From Sycobia sp. Sy_11 (taxonomy: Eukaryota; Arthropoda; Insecta; Hymenoptera; Epichrysomallidae): a DNA stretch of 64,000 nucleotides. The notes under the pieces were generated by a model. The model did no database searches. It saw nothing but the letters and a program-made list of their open reading frames with translations, and was not told the origin of the DNA. The position numbers and the translations under genes were made by a program. Below are positions 34,164-44,862 of this stretch, piece by piece. The stretch spans positions 4,159,001 through 4,223,000 of the forward strand of contig JACCIC010000027.1 of the NCBI GenBank assembly GCA_018907035.1, given 5' to 3'. How positions within the stretch are numbered: the stretch's first letter is position 1; every line of letters begins with the position of its first letter.

Positions 34164-34817
34164 TTGGATATTATGTGGCTTATTGGCGCAAATAGAATTT
34201 TCAAGTCCAAAAAAGTATATTATGGTTTTTTGAAATTATGGTATTATGTAATAAGAAAATGTTTCAAAAATATTTCAGGAAACATAATGTTTATATGCAT
34301 TTACGTAGTTTTCATGTACTTTGCCATAAAAACACAAAATGTATCAAAGATCATAACGATAATAATAATCAGCATACCAAAAACGGTATTACGTCAATTT
34401 TGAGCGAATTTAGATATGGATGCTTTCTGAAGTATAGCCAGAATTCGCAGACTTTCAAAGCGATGCTAGATGAAACTGGTAAATTTTTCTTCAGAATTAT
34501 CGGTTGTACCAAATAAATGAACACAACAAAAAAGATACACTTTTATGAGAATTACATCTCTATTTTTAAAAATATTTTTATGCTCCAAGACTACCAAAAA
34601 CCACCATTTTTATGCTTTTTGTATTGATTCCGACATTCAAATTCAATTTCAGCAAATAGGCACTATGACATCCATCATAAGTGCCGCAAAAAATCGTAAG
34701 TGTATACATTTTTCACAAAATGGAATGTGGGAGCTCTTCAGAAGACCTCACCTAAATTTATATTTTCAAAAAGACTAGAATGGCAGCAAAGAAAGCGTTC
34801 AAATGGTCTTATTGAAC

Positions 34818-34818
<1 letters not shown>
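34164..34818. other. AT-rich segment with unassigned open frames
   Basis: Two overlapping plus-strand frames (34164-34403 and 34238-34516) and one at 34545-34778. None has a motif I recognise, and their composition is that of the background. Confidence 0.3.

Positions 34819-34870
<52 letters not shown>
34819..34870. repeat. (TA)n microsatellite
   Basis: Pure TA tract of about 52 bases. Confidence 0.95.
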
Positions 34871-34872
<2 letters not shown>

Positions 34873-35017
34873 ATGTCACACAATTAAGTAATACGACAAA
34901 ATTCAAAAATCGATATATATATATATTTAAAAATTGAGTTACATGGCTGCGACCCCCTTCAAAGTAGTCTCCTCCCGCATCTATATACTCATTCCAGCGA
35001 GTTTTCCAGTTTTTGTA

Positions 35018-36304
35018 TTAGGAGTGTGAATAAGTCTTTCCCGTTTTTTGTAAGTGATGGTGCCACCAATACTGTGCGAGTATGCAATGGTTACATATGT
35101 CATAATCAAAGCTTATTCATATGTCAACAATTCCATACTAACACATTAGTTAAAATTTTTTCGCATCATAAATTTTTGATATCGTGAAAATGTCGAAATT
35201 TGAGCCGAGTCGACGTCATTTGCGGGAAGTTTCACTTTATTGGTTCAATTTGAAGAAATCTGCTGCCGAGACGCATCGATTGCTTCAGGAGGCTTATGGA
35301 GAAGGTTGTGTCGATGATTCAAGTGCTCGCGGATGGTTTCGACGCTTCAAAAGCGGTGATTTCGACGTGGAAGACAAGGAGCGTTCCGGGCGGCCGCAAA
35401 TCTTTGAAGATCGAGAATTGGCGACTTTGCTTGATGAAGATTCTTGTCAAACGCAAGAAGAACTTGCTGAAGCATTGGGAGTTGACCGAACAACCATTTC
35501 CAAGCGTTTGAAAGCCATGGGAATGATCCAAAAGCAAGGAAATTGGGTGCCGTACGAACTGAAGCTGAGAGACGTCGAACGGCGTTTTTTCACTTGCGAA
35601 CAGCTGCTTTAGCGACATAAAAGAAAGGGTTTTCTGCATCGTATTGTGACTGGCGATGAAAAGTAGATACGTTACGATAATCCGAAGCGAAGAAAATCAT
35701 GGGGACTACCCGGCCATACATCATCATCGACGGCCAAGCCAAATATTCATGGCGCCAAGCTCATGCTCTGTATATGGTGGGACCAGCTAGGTGTGGTTTA
35801 CTATGAGCTTCTGAAACCGAATGAAAGGATCACAGGCGAGGTCTATCGACGACAATTGATGCGTTTGAGCCGCGCACTGCGAGAAAAACGCCCACAATAC
35901 TCCGACAGGCACGACAAAGTTATTTGGAAACATGACAATGCTCGCCCACATGTTGCACCGCCGGTGAAAACATACTTAGAAACGCTCAAATGGGAAGTCC
36001 TACCCCACCCGCCGTATAGTCCAGACGTTGCTCCGTCTGATTACCATCTCTTCAGATCGATGACGCATGGCCTGGCTGACCAGCACTTCCATTCCTACGA
36101 GGAAGCCAAAAAATGGGTGGATGACTGGATAGAGGCCAAACCGGTCGAATTTTTTCGCAACGGGATTCGTATGTTGCCAGAAAGATGAGAAAAAGTTGTA
36201 GCTAGCGCTGGCCAATACTTTCAATAATTCATTTGTAACCATTTTTTCACAATAAAAGCTCAAAATTTGAAAAAAAAACGGGAAAGACTTATTCACATAC
36301 CTGA
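35018..36304 (+). mobile_element. Full-length mariner M5 inserted into another mariner
   Basis: Inverted termini T(T/C)AGG(A/T)(G/A)TGTGAATAAGTC with TA duplications at 35016-35017 and 36305-36306. Length is 1,287 bp, normal for mariner. The insertion splits the minus-strand mariner within its codons for QNCY|KNW, and removing it restores continuity. Confidence 0.92.
35190..36227 (+). pseudogene. Mariner transposase, full length but with three nonsense codons
   Basis: A DDD-type transposase for cut-and-paste transposition at TA. From ATG 35190 to TAA 36227 the frame is 346 codons including the stop, the family's usual length, with no frameshift. HTH region: RRHLREVSLYWFNLKKSAAE, GWFRRFKSGDFDVEDKERSG, TQEELAEALGVDRTTISKRL. 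The catalytic triad is D156 (GDEK), D249 (HDNARPH) and D284 (APSDYHLF), giving D34D between the last two. In-frame stops are TAG at codon 141 (35610), TAG at codon 159 (35664, after GDEK where Trp is usual) and TGA at codon 333 (36186, in PER-W). Each is one transition away from the expected codon. Related to the copies at 54115 and 21495. Confidence 0.92.
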
Positions 36305-36830
36305 TAACAATTCTGGAACACTTATTGTGGGACTTCTCCAAATACCCTCGTCACAAATTCTTGGATGTCTTCAACGGAATCAAAATGTCGACCTTTGACG
36401 AATTTGTTCAAATGGGGGAATAGAAAAAAGTCGCACGGTGACATGTCCGATGAATAGGGCGGTTGTGATAACGTTGCGATGCCTTTAGACGCCAAAAACC
36501 GAGAGACACTGAATGCACTGAAATAGGGAGCATTGTCGTGATGGAGAACCCAAGTCTTCGCGATCTCTGGACGCACTCTGAACACCTTTTTTCATAATGT
36601 GTCGAGCACATTACGGTAGAATACTTGATTTGCGGTTTGTCTAGCTGGTAAAAACTCTTTGTGAACCACTCCTTTGCTGTCGATGGAGCAAATAAACATG
36701 GTTTTCTCTTTGAAAGGTTTTCACTTTTCTGTTCCATTTTCGTGATATGCACTACTCGCGCGTTGTTACAAAACACTAGACAGCCAGCGAAGAAATGATG
36801 ATACAAGGGTCGTCAAGGTCTCAATAGAGA

Positions 36831-36934
36831 GAGAGAAGGAATCTGCTATTACTGTTGTGGAATTACAGATTCGCATCACAGGCCGAGAAATACAATGGGT
36901 CGGATTACTTAATTGTCTGACTTCGTATATATAT
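36831..36934. other. Spacer ending in a short (TA)n
   Basis: No feature recognised. Confidence 0.3.
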
Positions 36935-37339
36935 TGTGACGCGGGTCAACTCGTCCCAGAGAACAAAAACGACGCGCGCGCCATCCCACGGCGAGAGAAA
37001 TCTTAAAGTCGCGCCTTGTACTTGGCAATGTTTTCCGTCCCCTTACCTCACCACTCTGCGAGTCACGCGCGCAGGCGTCTGCGGTGGAGCAGCAAAGTTA
37101 TGTTCACATAACAGGTGCCATGATCATCAGTATAGTGGGACTCTAGAAGCTTTTGGACTTGAAAGGAGAAAAGAAACCTGAAAGTAATGAATTATATAAG
37201 AGAAGCGTCTACAGCGGATTGGTATCTTGTATTTTATTCCTTTTTTTCCTTATGCCACATTTGGACTCTTTAGGGGAGGGGGGTAAGGTTAATTCGGTAT
37301 AAAACAGGCATGTTTTTAAGAATTTTATCCCGCGACACA
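36935..37339 (+). repeat. LTR-like sequence (405 bp)
   Basis: Starts TGTGACGCGGG and ends CCCGCGACACA, the TG...CA inverted ends of an LTR, in a block much more GC-rich than its surroundings. The left flank is a short (TA)n. The right flank, GGTCCAGCTGGATTACCC, does not repeat the left flank, so this may be a 5' LTR whose internal part is lost rather than a solo LTR. Confidence 0.55.
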
Positions 37340-37849
37340 GGTCCAGCTGGATTACCCAGTTAATTTACATATAATAATGTATCATTTGAACAATATTTTC
37401 CTAAATTAAGCGAATGATAGTGAATCCCCGGAGGCTCTTCGAGAAAAAGTTGTTTTGCGGTGTACACGATTACGCACCACAGAATTATTGGAATCGCAAA
37501 AACCAAAGTGCATTCTTCAAAGGAGATGTTTCTTTAGATAACGCTGTCGAGTTTTTTTAATTTTAGAATTTTTGGTAGCCCTAAGAAGCCAAAAATCCAA
37601 TTTTTTGTTATTAAAGATGTTGGATGGAAAAGTTTCACCGTTGTATCATAAAGTTGGTGGATCTTATTAATATATATCTCATTAGGTTTCATTGAATAAT
37701 AGTTCTTTATTATTTGATTTTATTCAATATAACGTAATTAGTATAAATAAATAATTATCGTAGAAAATTGGTTTAGCGAAATAAAGTGTGAGAGAGATAG
37801 AGAGATGATAGCATAGAATAGAAATCATAAGAGCAACAAGCGCACACGC
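37340..37849. other. AT-rich segment, no feature recognised
   Basis: Nothing supported here. Confidence 0.3.
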
Positions 37850-38379
37850 AGCTTTCAGTAGTAGTTACTCTTGTTCCTCGTAAGGTGGCGCTCTTGTTGC
37901 TTTATCTCTCTGTTATATTTATAAATTTTTCTCTCACACCCTGTGTGAACGGAATCGTGCGTTAACATAACGCGGGTGCATATTAGATAGGGGTAGTATA
38001 TTATTTATTATAATTTTATATAATTTAATAAATCTAAAATTTCTTTCTCTATTTAACTAAGTAGATTTTCTTTATTCTTTTTATTAGTAATAGAAAATAA
38101 AATAATATCCCCCTGTACCTGATAAGTAACCCGTCCTTTCCTGGATTATTAATTATCTATTAATATAATTTATTATTATAAATTAATATAGATTAAAATA
38201 GATTAATATAGATTAAAAATAAATAAATTTCTAGATAAGAGGTAAGTCGGAGGAAATATAATAGTAAAGAACCTACAGTCTACCGAAATTATTTTTAAAA
38301 CAATTTAATCCGCTTGGGGTTCTTTACACCTCTGTTAATGGTTGCTTTTACCGGGCATTTATTGGATAAGCACCCCGTT

Positions 38380-38381
<2 letters not shown>
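37850..38381 (+). repeat. LTR-like direct repeat, copy 1
   Basis: Similar in order and sense to 38572-39049. Shared blocks are 'aaggtggcgctcttgt', 'tctctc(a/g)caccctgtgtga', 'gcgtgcgttaa', 'cgcgggtgcata', 'gtaacccgtccttt'-like, and a common end CCCGTTACA. The end is the same as that of the LTR-like island at 43674-44806 and is likewise followed by (TA)n. No coding lies between the copies. Confidence 0.6.

Positions 38382-38426
<45 letters not shown>
38382..38426. repeat. (TA)n microsatellite
   Basis: TA tract directly after the LTR-like end CCCGTTACA. Confidence 0.95.
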
Positions 38427-38430
<4 letters not shown>

Positions 38431-38571
38431 AATTGTAGACATTTGAGAGTTATTAAAAACTGTTATTAAACTTATTCTACATATATTTATTTTATTGATA
38501 AAAAATGTATGTAAATAACACCTAAAATTTATAATAATTATTTTCTTATAAGACCGTTCATTAGAGACGCC

Positions 38572-39049
38572 GCGCGCTTGTAAGGTGGTGCTCTTGTCAC
38601 TAATACTACTTATTAAGTACGAAAATTTCTCTCTCGCACCCTGTGTGAAGTGAAAGCGTGCGTTAATATATCGCGGGTGCATACTAGGTAGAGTTAACAT
38701 ATTATTTATTATAAATTAATCAATTTAACAAAAACAAAGAATTTTAGTATAACGTTTAAAAAATAATATTTTGTTTATTTATATATTTAATAAATATTTT
38801 TTTTATCCCTGTATCTGATTAATGACCTGTCCTTTTCTAAATTATTATTAATATAAAATTATAATATATTATATAAAGAAAAGGAAAAATTAAAAAGATA
38901 AGTTCGAAGATAAATAGTAACGAACATACAGCCCATTCAGATTGTTCTACAGAAAATATAAACTGTCTGGGATTCCTTACGATTTTGTCAACGGGTGCTT
39001 CTTATCGAGCAACAATTAACATAAATAAGAAAATTAAGTACCCGTTACA
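38572..39049 (+). repeat. LTR-like direct repeat, copy 2
   Basis: See copy 1 at 37850-38381. It ends CCCGTTACA at 39049. The two copies have diverged strongly, so they are old or are separate insertions of one family. Confidence 0.6.
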
Positions 39050-39399
39050 AATTATAAAACAATTGAAGTAAGCTATTTTTCTTCGAATTCCAAATCTCAT
39101 ATTTACAAATAAAAAGTACCCTTTCCAAAAATTAATTTAAATATAAAAATAAATAATAGTAAAATACATAGGCAGACAACAGAAACGGACTTTTTCGGAG
39201 AGCGGATCCACGGAACTTTATTTATTTTAACGACATATTATTATATACATTTGCTAAATTTACAACAATATTTATTTATCAGTAAGTTTGTTTATCTATA
39301 ACTATCAATTTTTTCTCGATTTTAAAAATTATTATCTAAAAAACTATCAAATTTATTTTCTCTTTTAAAGTTACTAATGACATTAACATGGAATATTAT

Positions 39400-39905
39400 A
39401 TCCTAAAAATAATTTCCCGATCAAAGAAATCATCGCGGAGGTTGAAAGTAATCTTTATGGCTTAAATGATGAAGTGAAAAAGGAATGTAGGGTATCTTTG
39501 GTTAATGTCATTAGCAATTTTAAAAGAGAAAATAAAATTGATAATTTTTTAAATAGTAATTGTGTACATGAATTAATTACCGCGAACAATTTTTTGAGAA
39601 ATAACACTAATATAATCTTCCACAAGGCCGACAAAGGTAATATAACTGTAGCTGCCAATAAAATTGATTACATAAATAGTATAAATAATATATTAAATGA
39701 AGAAGTACTTATTTGAAAATTGATAATCCACATATCATTAAACTGCAAAATAATTTGAAAGAATTATTAAATGATTGGAATAGAAATGAATATATAACTG
39801 ATACTACATATAAATATTTAAAATGTATAAATGGTACTGTAGGAAAATGTTATGCGATTATTTATTTCAACTTTATTAAACGTTCATTCTCTTTTAATGA
39901 AAGAT
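39400..39905 (+). pseudogene. Penelope-like RT, N-terminal fragment
   Basis: Two frames joined by a one-base shift near 39710 encode NNFLRNNTNIIFHKADKGNI, then DYINSINNILNEE, then NNLKELLNDWNRNEYITDTTYKYL and CINGTVGKCY. This is the conserved region before the RT fingers in Penelope-like elements (KADKGN block, then the TYKxL...GxPKxHK approach). The RT core and GIY-YIG domains of this copy are absent. It is the only N-terminal PLE coding in the window. Confidence 0.75.
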
Positions 39906-40149
39906 AGAAATCCAGCCAAATTTACTTTCTGTTATAATATTATGTAAAAAACGAATAGCTATAACTTTCCAGTCTCTACTGTAAATTAATTTTACATAAA
40001 TACGTATGTCACTACATTATTGTTGCAATCTTTGTCCAAGATTACTCATCTTGAGAGATCATATTACATTTTCTTTTCAAACATCGAAATAGATAATATC
40101 CAATCTCTCAATTATTTAACTTAAGATTTCGCGGAATGTATAACTCTAT

Positions 40150-40320
40150 TATTATCTGTAGAAGTGGCTCCGTGACACCTGGACACTGTATTCTACCATC
40201 CGAAAACGAAACACCTCGTAGAACTTGTCCCGACATACCTGGGCTTTATATTCTACCGCCTAAGTACGAAACTACAATATTCTGTAGAAACCTCAAATAA
40301 GATGTACTTGTATCTACAGT
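40150..40320 (-). repeat. Helitron-type 60-bp repeat units (minus sense)
   Basis: Contains 'gacacctggacactgtattctaccatccg' and 'cgacatacctgggctttatattctaccgcc' type units, the reverse sense of the H1 array. About three units, no Helitron terminus seen. Confidence 0.7.
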
Positions 40321-40470
40321 TCGTATATTTTCGAATTATGAATTAAATATCATGAATATTTAGTTCGTGGTACGCACTGACATTAAAGCAAAAAAAATGG
40401 TTTGCGAAGTGGAACTTTCTTCAAGAAAACGATCGAATATCGCTTTTTTATGAAGAAGCGGCAAAAAAAA

Positions 40471-40475
<5 letters not shown>

Positions 40476-40524
<49 letters not shown>
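40476..40524. repeat. (TA)n microsatellite
   Basis: TA tract. Confidence 0.95.
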
Positions 40525-40526
<2 letters not shown>

Positions 40527-40629
40527 TTGCGGAATTTTTAGTAAAGTAACTACCTATTTTTAATAATTTTTTTTTGTTCAATTTGAAAAATTTCAGCTTA
40601 TGTCTTTCCGAAAATACTATAACATATTG

Positions 40630-40680
40630 GGTGTATAAGTAAGTTTCTAGCGGTTGTTCTCTATATTGCTCGCATCAAAC
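40630..40680 (+). repeat. Orphan mariner left terminus
   Basis: TATTGGGTGTATAAGTAAG followed by 'tttctagcgg' resembles the left ends of the mariners at 21495 and 54115. No transposase follows. Confidence 0.5.
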
Positions 40681-40734
40681 AAATAAGTTCGATACAATGG
40701 TTAAAATTAAAAATTGTAATTTTGCCGACTGTTT

Positions 40735-40935
40735 TGAATTAAATTAATAAATATTTTTATCGGTCTTTATACTAAAATAGATTAAACTAACATAATCACA
40801 ATCAAACTACTCTTCTTTATTATCACCTCCGAAGGATCTGAACTAGAACTTATTACTAAAAATGAATTAGTTTACAAATTAAAAAAAATAAAAATTAAAT
40901 AATAATAAAATAAAATAAAAGTAATAAAAATAATA
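40735..40935 (-). repeat. Penelope-like tail fragment (family B, minus)
   Basis: Matches the family B tail ('attaataaatatttttatcggtctt', 'aacttattactaaaaatg'), truncated where the next PLE tail starts. Confidence 0.65.
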
Positions 40936-41192
40936 AATTATATTCAAATTAATAAATATTTTTGTTATTGGTCTTACAGTCCAATCAATTCAATCTAAAA
41001 ATAAAAATAAAATAAAAATTAAAAATTAAAATTAAATTAAAAATTAGATTAAAAATTATAATGACAATCAGACTGTCCTTGTTTGCATTCAGCCCCGTAG
41101 ACTAATCTGCAAATAAAATATTAGCTGAAAAAATTCTTTGTTAGTAAAGTACAGTCTGACTGTCCCCAACACCCTTTCCTAATTGAAGACCT

Positions 41193-41232
41193 GTCCAACG
41201 TTTCGAGCTTGCTACGGCTCCTCATCAGGGAC
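41193..41232 (-). ncRNA. Hammerhead ribozyme motif (P3)
   Basis: Minus strand: GTCC, CTGATGA, stem II with one G-U pair, GAAAC, GTT, GGAC. Core intact. Confidence 0.75.
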
Positions 41233-41334
41233 TAAACCAAACCTTATATTCTAATCTATATATACCTGATCCCCACTACCAAATTTAGTAAAGTAAATCT
41301 AAATTTCCCTTCTACACAAATTGTTCAAAACCAA

Positions 41335-41735
41335 TCAATTTAATAACGAATGATAAACACTGTCCAATTTACGAGACTCTATCATTAAATTCACATTATT
41401 TCGATTCCTGGAAATGTGAATACTTTCAAGGCTCTCCCTTTTATACTTATTATTATTACCATGTTCCAAAATATCCATATTCACAAAATCAAAAGTATGT
41501 AAAAACTTTAAACAATGCTCTTTTAAACTGGAAGTAATTTGTGAGCTACGTAAACTATATTTATGTTCATAAATTCTGTTTTTTAAATATCTACCTGTTT
41601 GTCCAATATAGTATTCATCACAATCTATGCAATCAATCTTGTAAACAACTCCTGATTTTAAGTATAAATCATCCTTATCTTTGCAATTATTAAACAATCT
41701 ACTCAAATTATTGCTATTTTTAAAGAAAATTAGAA
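41335..41735 (-). pseudogene. PLE GIY-YIG domain fragment (P3)
   Basis: Reads FKNSNNLSRLFNNCKDKDDL, VYKIDCIDCDEYYIGQTGRYLKNRIYEHK, then LKEHCLKFLHTFDF and NSVYHSLLN with the stop at 41335. The frame is open throughout and the GIY-YIG residues are kept, but the RT is missing. Nearly identical to the P4 domain. Confidence 0.8.
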
Positions 41736-41744
41736 TACAGAATT

Positions 41745-42632
41745 AAAAAGTTTTTGTGGATGAAATGGTAGATGTTTTTAATTCTGTACATGACAGAATT
41801 AAATTTACAAGGGAGTTTGAGGTGATGAATCATTTAAGTTCTGTACATTAATGTCATTAGATCTAGTAATAATAAGGTGAAACTTAATTGGTACAGGAAG
41901 CCTACTTGGTCAGGTAGGTTTTTAGATTTTAATTCACACCACCAATTCGGAAACAAAATTGGAGCATTAAAGGGTGTCATTGACAGAGCAATAAAATTGT
42001 CACATAAACATTTTAGACAAAATAATTTACAGATAGTAAGAGAAACTTTCATTAATAATGGTTATCAAATTCAATTTATTAATAGATTAATTGTTGAGAG
42101 ATTGTTTGACATTTGTAATACCGAAAATAGACATAATGCAAGAGTTGATGTTAACAGAGACAAAATTATTGTCTTACCATGTGTTAGAGGATTATCTGAA
42201 AGAATTAAAAGAAATTTTCGGAAATATAACATTCAAATTTTCTTTAAAAATAGCAATAATTTGAGTAGATTGTCTAATAATTGCAAAGATAAGGATGATT
42301 TATGCTTAAAATCAGGAGTTGCTTACAAGATTAGTTGCATGGATTGTGATAAATACTATATTGGACAAACAGGTAGATATTTAAAAAAGAGAATTTATGA
42401 ATATAAATATAGTTTACGTAGCTCACATATTACTTCCAGTTTAAAAGAGCATTGTTTAAAGTTTTTACATTCTTTTGATTTTGTGAATATGGATATTTTG
42501 GAACATGGTATTAATAATAAGTATAAAAGGGAGAGCCTTGAAAGTATTCACATTTCCAGGAATCGAAATAATGTGAATTTAATGATAGAGTCTAGTAAAT
42601 TGAACAGTGTTCATCATTCCTTATTAAATTGA
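41745..42632 (+). pseudogene. PLE RT C-terminus and GIY-YIG endonuclease (P4), 5'-truncated
   Basis: The longest clean PLE coding here. From about 41877: NWYRKPTWSGRFLDFNSHH (RT thumb region), GALKGVIDRAIKLSH, NNGYQIQFINRL, VRGLSERIKRNFRKYNIQIF, VAYKISCMDCDKYYIGQTGRYLKKRIYEYK and a terminal HHSLLN at 42632. An upstream piece, VDEMVDVFNSVHDRIKFT (about 41758-41811), belongs to the RT but is separated by an indel near 41845. The catalytic YVDD is not included, so this protein could not reverse-transcribe. Confidence 0.85.
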
Positions 42633-42733
42633 TTAGTATTAAACAATTTGTGCAAAAGGGGAATTTAGATTTAATTTACTAAATATGGTGGTGGGGATGG
42701 GCATATATAGATTAGAATATAAGGTTTAGATTA

Positions 42734-42773
42734 GTCCCTGATGAGGAGCCGTAGCGAGCTTGAAACGTTGGAC
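42734..42773 (+). ncRNA. Hammerhead ribozyme motif (P4)
   Basis: GTCC, CTGATGA, GAGC/GCTT stem II, GAAAC, GTT, GGAC. Core intact, about 100 bases after the GIY-YIG stop codon. Confidence 0.75.
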
Positions 42774-43144
42774 AAGTCTTCAATTAGGTAAGGGTGTTGG
42801 GGACAGTCAGACTGCAGTTTACTAACAAAGAATTTTGTGAGCTAATATTTTATTTTCAGATTAGTCTACGGGGGTGATTGTAAACAAGGACAGTCTGACT
42901 ATCATTATAATTTTTAATTTAATTTTTAATTTAATTTTTACTTTATTTTTCATTTTATTTTTATTTTTATTTTATTTTTATTTTTAGATTGAATTAATTG
43001 GACTGTAAGACGAATAAAAAAATATTTATTAATTTATATATGGGCAGTCGACATAAGTACATTAATTCTATTATAATTAAATTAATTCTATTCAATGTTG
43101 ACAAAGGATAATGTGACTTCCCCGACCATCTTAAATTACAATTC

Positions 43145-43345
43145 TGAGGCCTACCATGGCTCGATGGCTAGAGCGAAGGACTAGTCACCTGGTGATCCAA
43201 GTTCAAATCCTGCTCTCAGCGGATTTTCGCAGGCACCGCTGTAATAATTTACATATGCTTTATCTATAAACACATCGTAGACCTCCGTCGCTGATTACCA
43301 ACGATATTTGGAAGCATAAGAGAGCGACGATATAAAAAAATTAAA
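43145..43345 (+). mobile_element. tRNA-derived SINE candidate
   Basis: A-box-like TGGCTAGAGCG (43165-43175) and B-box-like AGTTCAAATCC (43200-43210) are spaced as in a tRNA, with a D-stem GCTC/GAGC. The acceptor ends do not pair, and about 120 bases of unrelated sequence follow, ending in an A-rich 'ataaaaaaattaaaa' tail. This is the layout of a tRNA-derived SINE rather than a tRNA gene. Confidence 0.6.
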
Positions 43346-43359
43346 ATTCTCCTTTGGCG

Positions 43360-43405
43360 CCCGTTCTCTCGAACCTGCATAGTTCATCCTCAGGAACTAA
43401 ACCTG
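43360..43405 (-). repeat. Degenerate PLE family B hammerhead remnant
   Basis: Minus strand: GTTC, CTGAGGA, stem II GAAC/GGTTC-like, then GAGAG in place of GAAA. The core is broken; it is a relic next to the SINE. Confidence 0.5.
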
Positions 43406-43429
43406 TTTATTAGTTCGATACAATAGTGC

Positions 43430-43640
43430 TTGGGTGGTTCGCTTCACTCGAAGACACTTTATAGTATACGACACCCTTTTGATCCTACCATATGCAGAGC
43501 ATGACCTTAGTTACATGAATATTTCGTTTCGGCATCGATTGCAAATGAAACTCCCCGTTGCAATTCTAGAGAATTTGTACATGTTTTTCTTCTGCTCGAA
43601 TTCGAAACTACAATTTTTACCGTAGAAGCCGTGTAAAATA
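43430..43640. repeat. Degenerate Helitron-type 60-bp repeat units
   Basis: Contains 'atgaaactccccgt' and 'cgaattcgaaactac' blocks like the minus-sense units of H3, more diverged than the other arrays. Confidence 0.5.
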
Positions 43641-43673
43641 CGTCTATATATATATATATATATTGTCACGAGG

Positions 43674-44806
43674 CTGCATCCGTAATGCGCCTCGTAAGCC
43701 GCGGCGCGTGCATGTAAACACCGCGCGACCACGACGAAGCGACCGGCCGCGTGAGAAGAGCGGGGAGAGGGGGGAGGGAAGATTCGACGCGGAGAGGCGC
43801 GAAGTTCAGTTAGTTTCGTCTTGCATAATAACAGGAGAGCCACGTGCGCCCGAGTCGTGTAAAGCGAACAAAGCGAAGAGTTAGATACGCGCTTCAGACG
43901 TTCCACGGAGGAAAGAAAAACTTCGCAACAGGTTCCGCGCCATCTGCAGCGCTGCGTCCCGAGTGTGTGAATGAGAGGAGCACGCGAGACCGAAGGGATC
44001 GTCCGTGGGAGCCGACGACTGTTGTATCGCCGGAATCGTGCAAGAGGCCCTGCGACTCCCGCCGACGCCCAGCGCCTGCCGCGCTAGTGCCAGCGTTTGT
44101 TCCGTGTCTGCGCAGACGGTGTAGCTGGATCGCTGCCGTTTGTTGCCCGCGTTTGTTTGTACGTGCCGCCATGCGTCGACGTCCGTATTCCTCGGGGACG
44201 CCCCGTCGTGAGTACACACAGGTTAGTCTATGCTAGTGCGCCCTTGCCAGGCGCTCCGCGAGCGGGCGGACGAGCGTACGTGAGAGAGAGAGAGAGAGAG
44301 AGAGTGAGTGAGTGAGTGAGTGAGAGAGAGTGCGTGCATATTGCGGCCTGCGGGATTTCGCGGTCGTTATTGCAGGCGCGCGAGCCTTGCGGCTTTTAAT
44401 TTTGTAATCTGGTAGATTGTCGCGCTAGAAATAAATCTTATACCTGAAAAGCACGTTCGCGTTTATTTCTGTGTTTATTTCCTCCCTGTCTGTCTCTACC
44501 TTCCCTGCTTATTTCACCGCATCGCGTTGATATTGCGCGCAGGATCCACCCGCCTCCGCGGGCACGGCGAAGACCTTCCGCCGTGCATCTGAGCTTGCTG
44601 CGGACGCAGTGCTCGTTGCCATAGCACCGTACACGAGACAAGTAAGTAGGCTCGCGCATTCGCGAGTCAAACACTCCACTGCCGACGGGCGCTTATTCCC
44701 CGGACGAGAAAAAGAAGGAGCAAGTGGGTTGCGCGTAGACCGTACGGGAGCGGTCGTGCGTCGATATTCGAACTGGAGTTCGCCTAATCGAATCCACCCC
44801 GTTACA
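43674..44806 (+). repeat. GC-rich LTR-like island (solo LTR candidate, 1.13 kb)
   Basis: Begins TGTCACGAGG and ends CACCCCGTTACA (reverse complement TGTAACGGGGTG), i.e. TG...CA with short imperfect inverted ends. (TA)n lies immediately on both sides. The interior is strikingly GC-rich, with a (GA)n tract (about 44283-44303) and an AATAAA signal (about 44430). Long arginine-rich open frames inside reflect GC content, not genes. No pol coding adjoins it, so a solo LTR is the simplest reading. Confidence 0.6.
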
Positions 44807-44861
<55 letters not shown>

Positions 44862-44862
44862 G
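44807..44862. repeat. (TA)n(GT)n compound microsatellite
   Basis: A TA tract followed by GT repeats. Confidence 0.95.

Larger units (their letters stand above)
34895..36830 (-). pseudogene. Mariner-like element, minus strand, split by another mariner
   Basis: Minus-strand pieces from 36740 down read MEQKSENL-type start, KTMFICSIDSKGVVHKEFLPA, VFRVRPEIAKTWVLHHDNAP (second Asp), PYSSDMSPCDFFLFPHLNKF (third Asp), HFDSVEDIQEFVTRVF and VFQNCY. After the inserted mariner (35018-36304) it resumes KNWKTRWNEYIDAGGDYFEG. The CDFFLFPxL style identifies a different mariner lineage from its invader. The N-terminal HTH region is deleted and stops are present. Confidence 0.8.
40945..43085. mobile_element. 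Head-to-head Penelope-like pair P3 (minus) and P4 (plus), family A
   Basis: P3 (40945-41735) reads to the left: tail, ribozyme, GIY-YIG. P4 (41736-43085) reads to the right: RT C-terminus, GIY-YIG, ribozyme, tail. They meet back to back near 41735 at their 5' truncation points, so the outer parts form long inverted repeats. P4 is followed by 'gggcagtcgacataagtac', the family terminus. Confidence 0.85.

Noticed and set aside
34164..34516. Overlapping open frames as a host gene
   Set aside because: Background AT-rich composition, no motif, no splice or homology support.
43148..43222. Functional tRNA gene
   Set aside because: The A and B box-like motifs and a D-stem fit, but the acceptor arms do not pair and unrelated sequence with an A-rich end follows, so a SINE is the better call.
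43844..44236. Arginine-rich open frames on both strands as genes
   Set aside because: They overlap in several frames of one GC-rich LTR-like block and show no domain. Long frames are expected from the lack of AT-rich stop codons.
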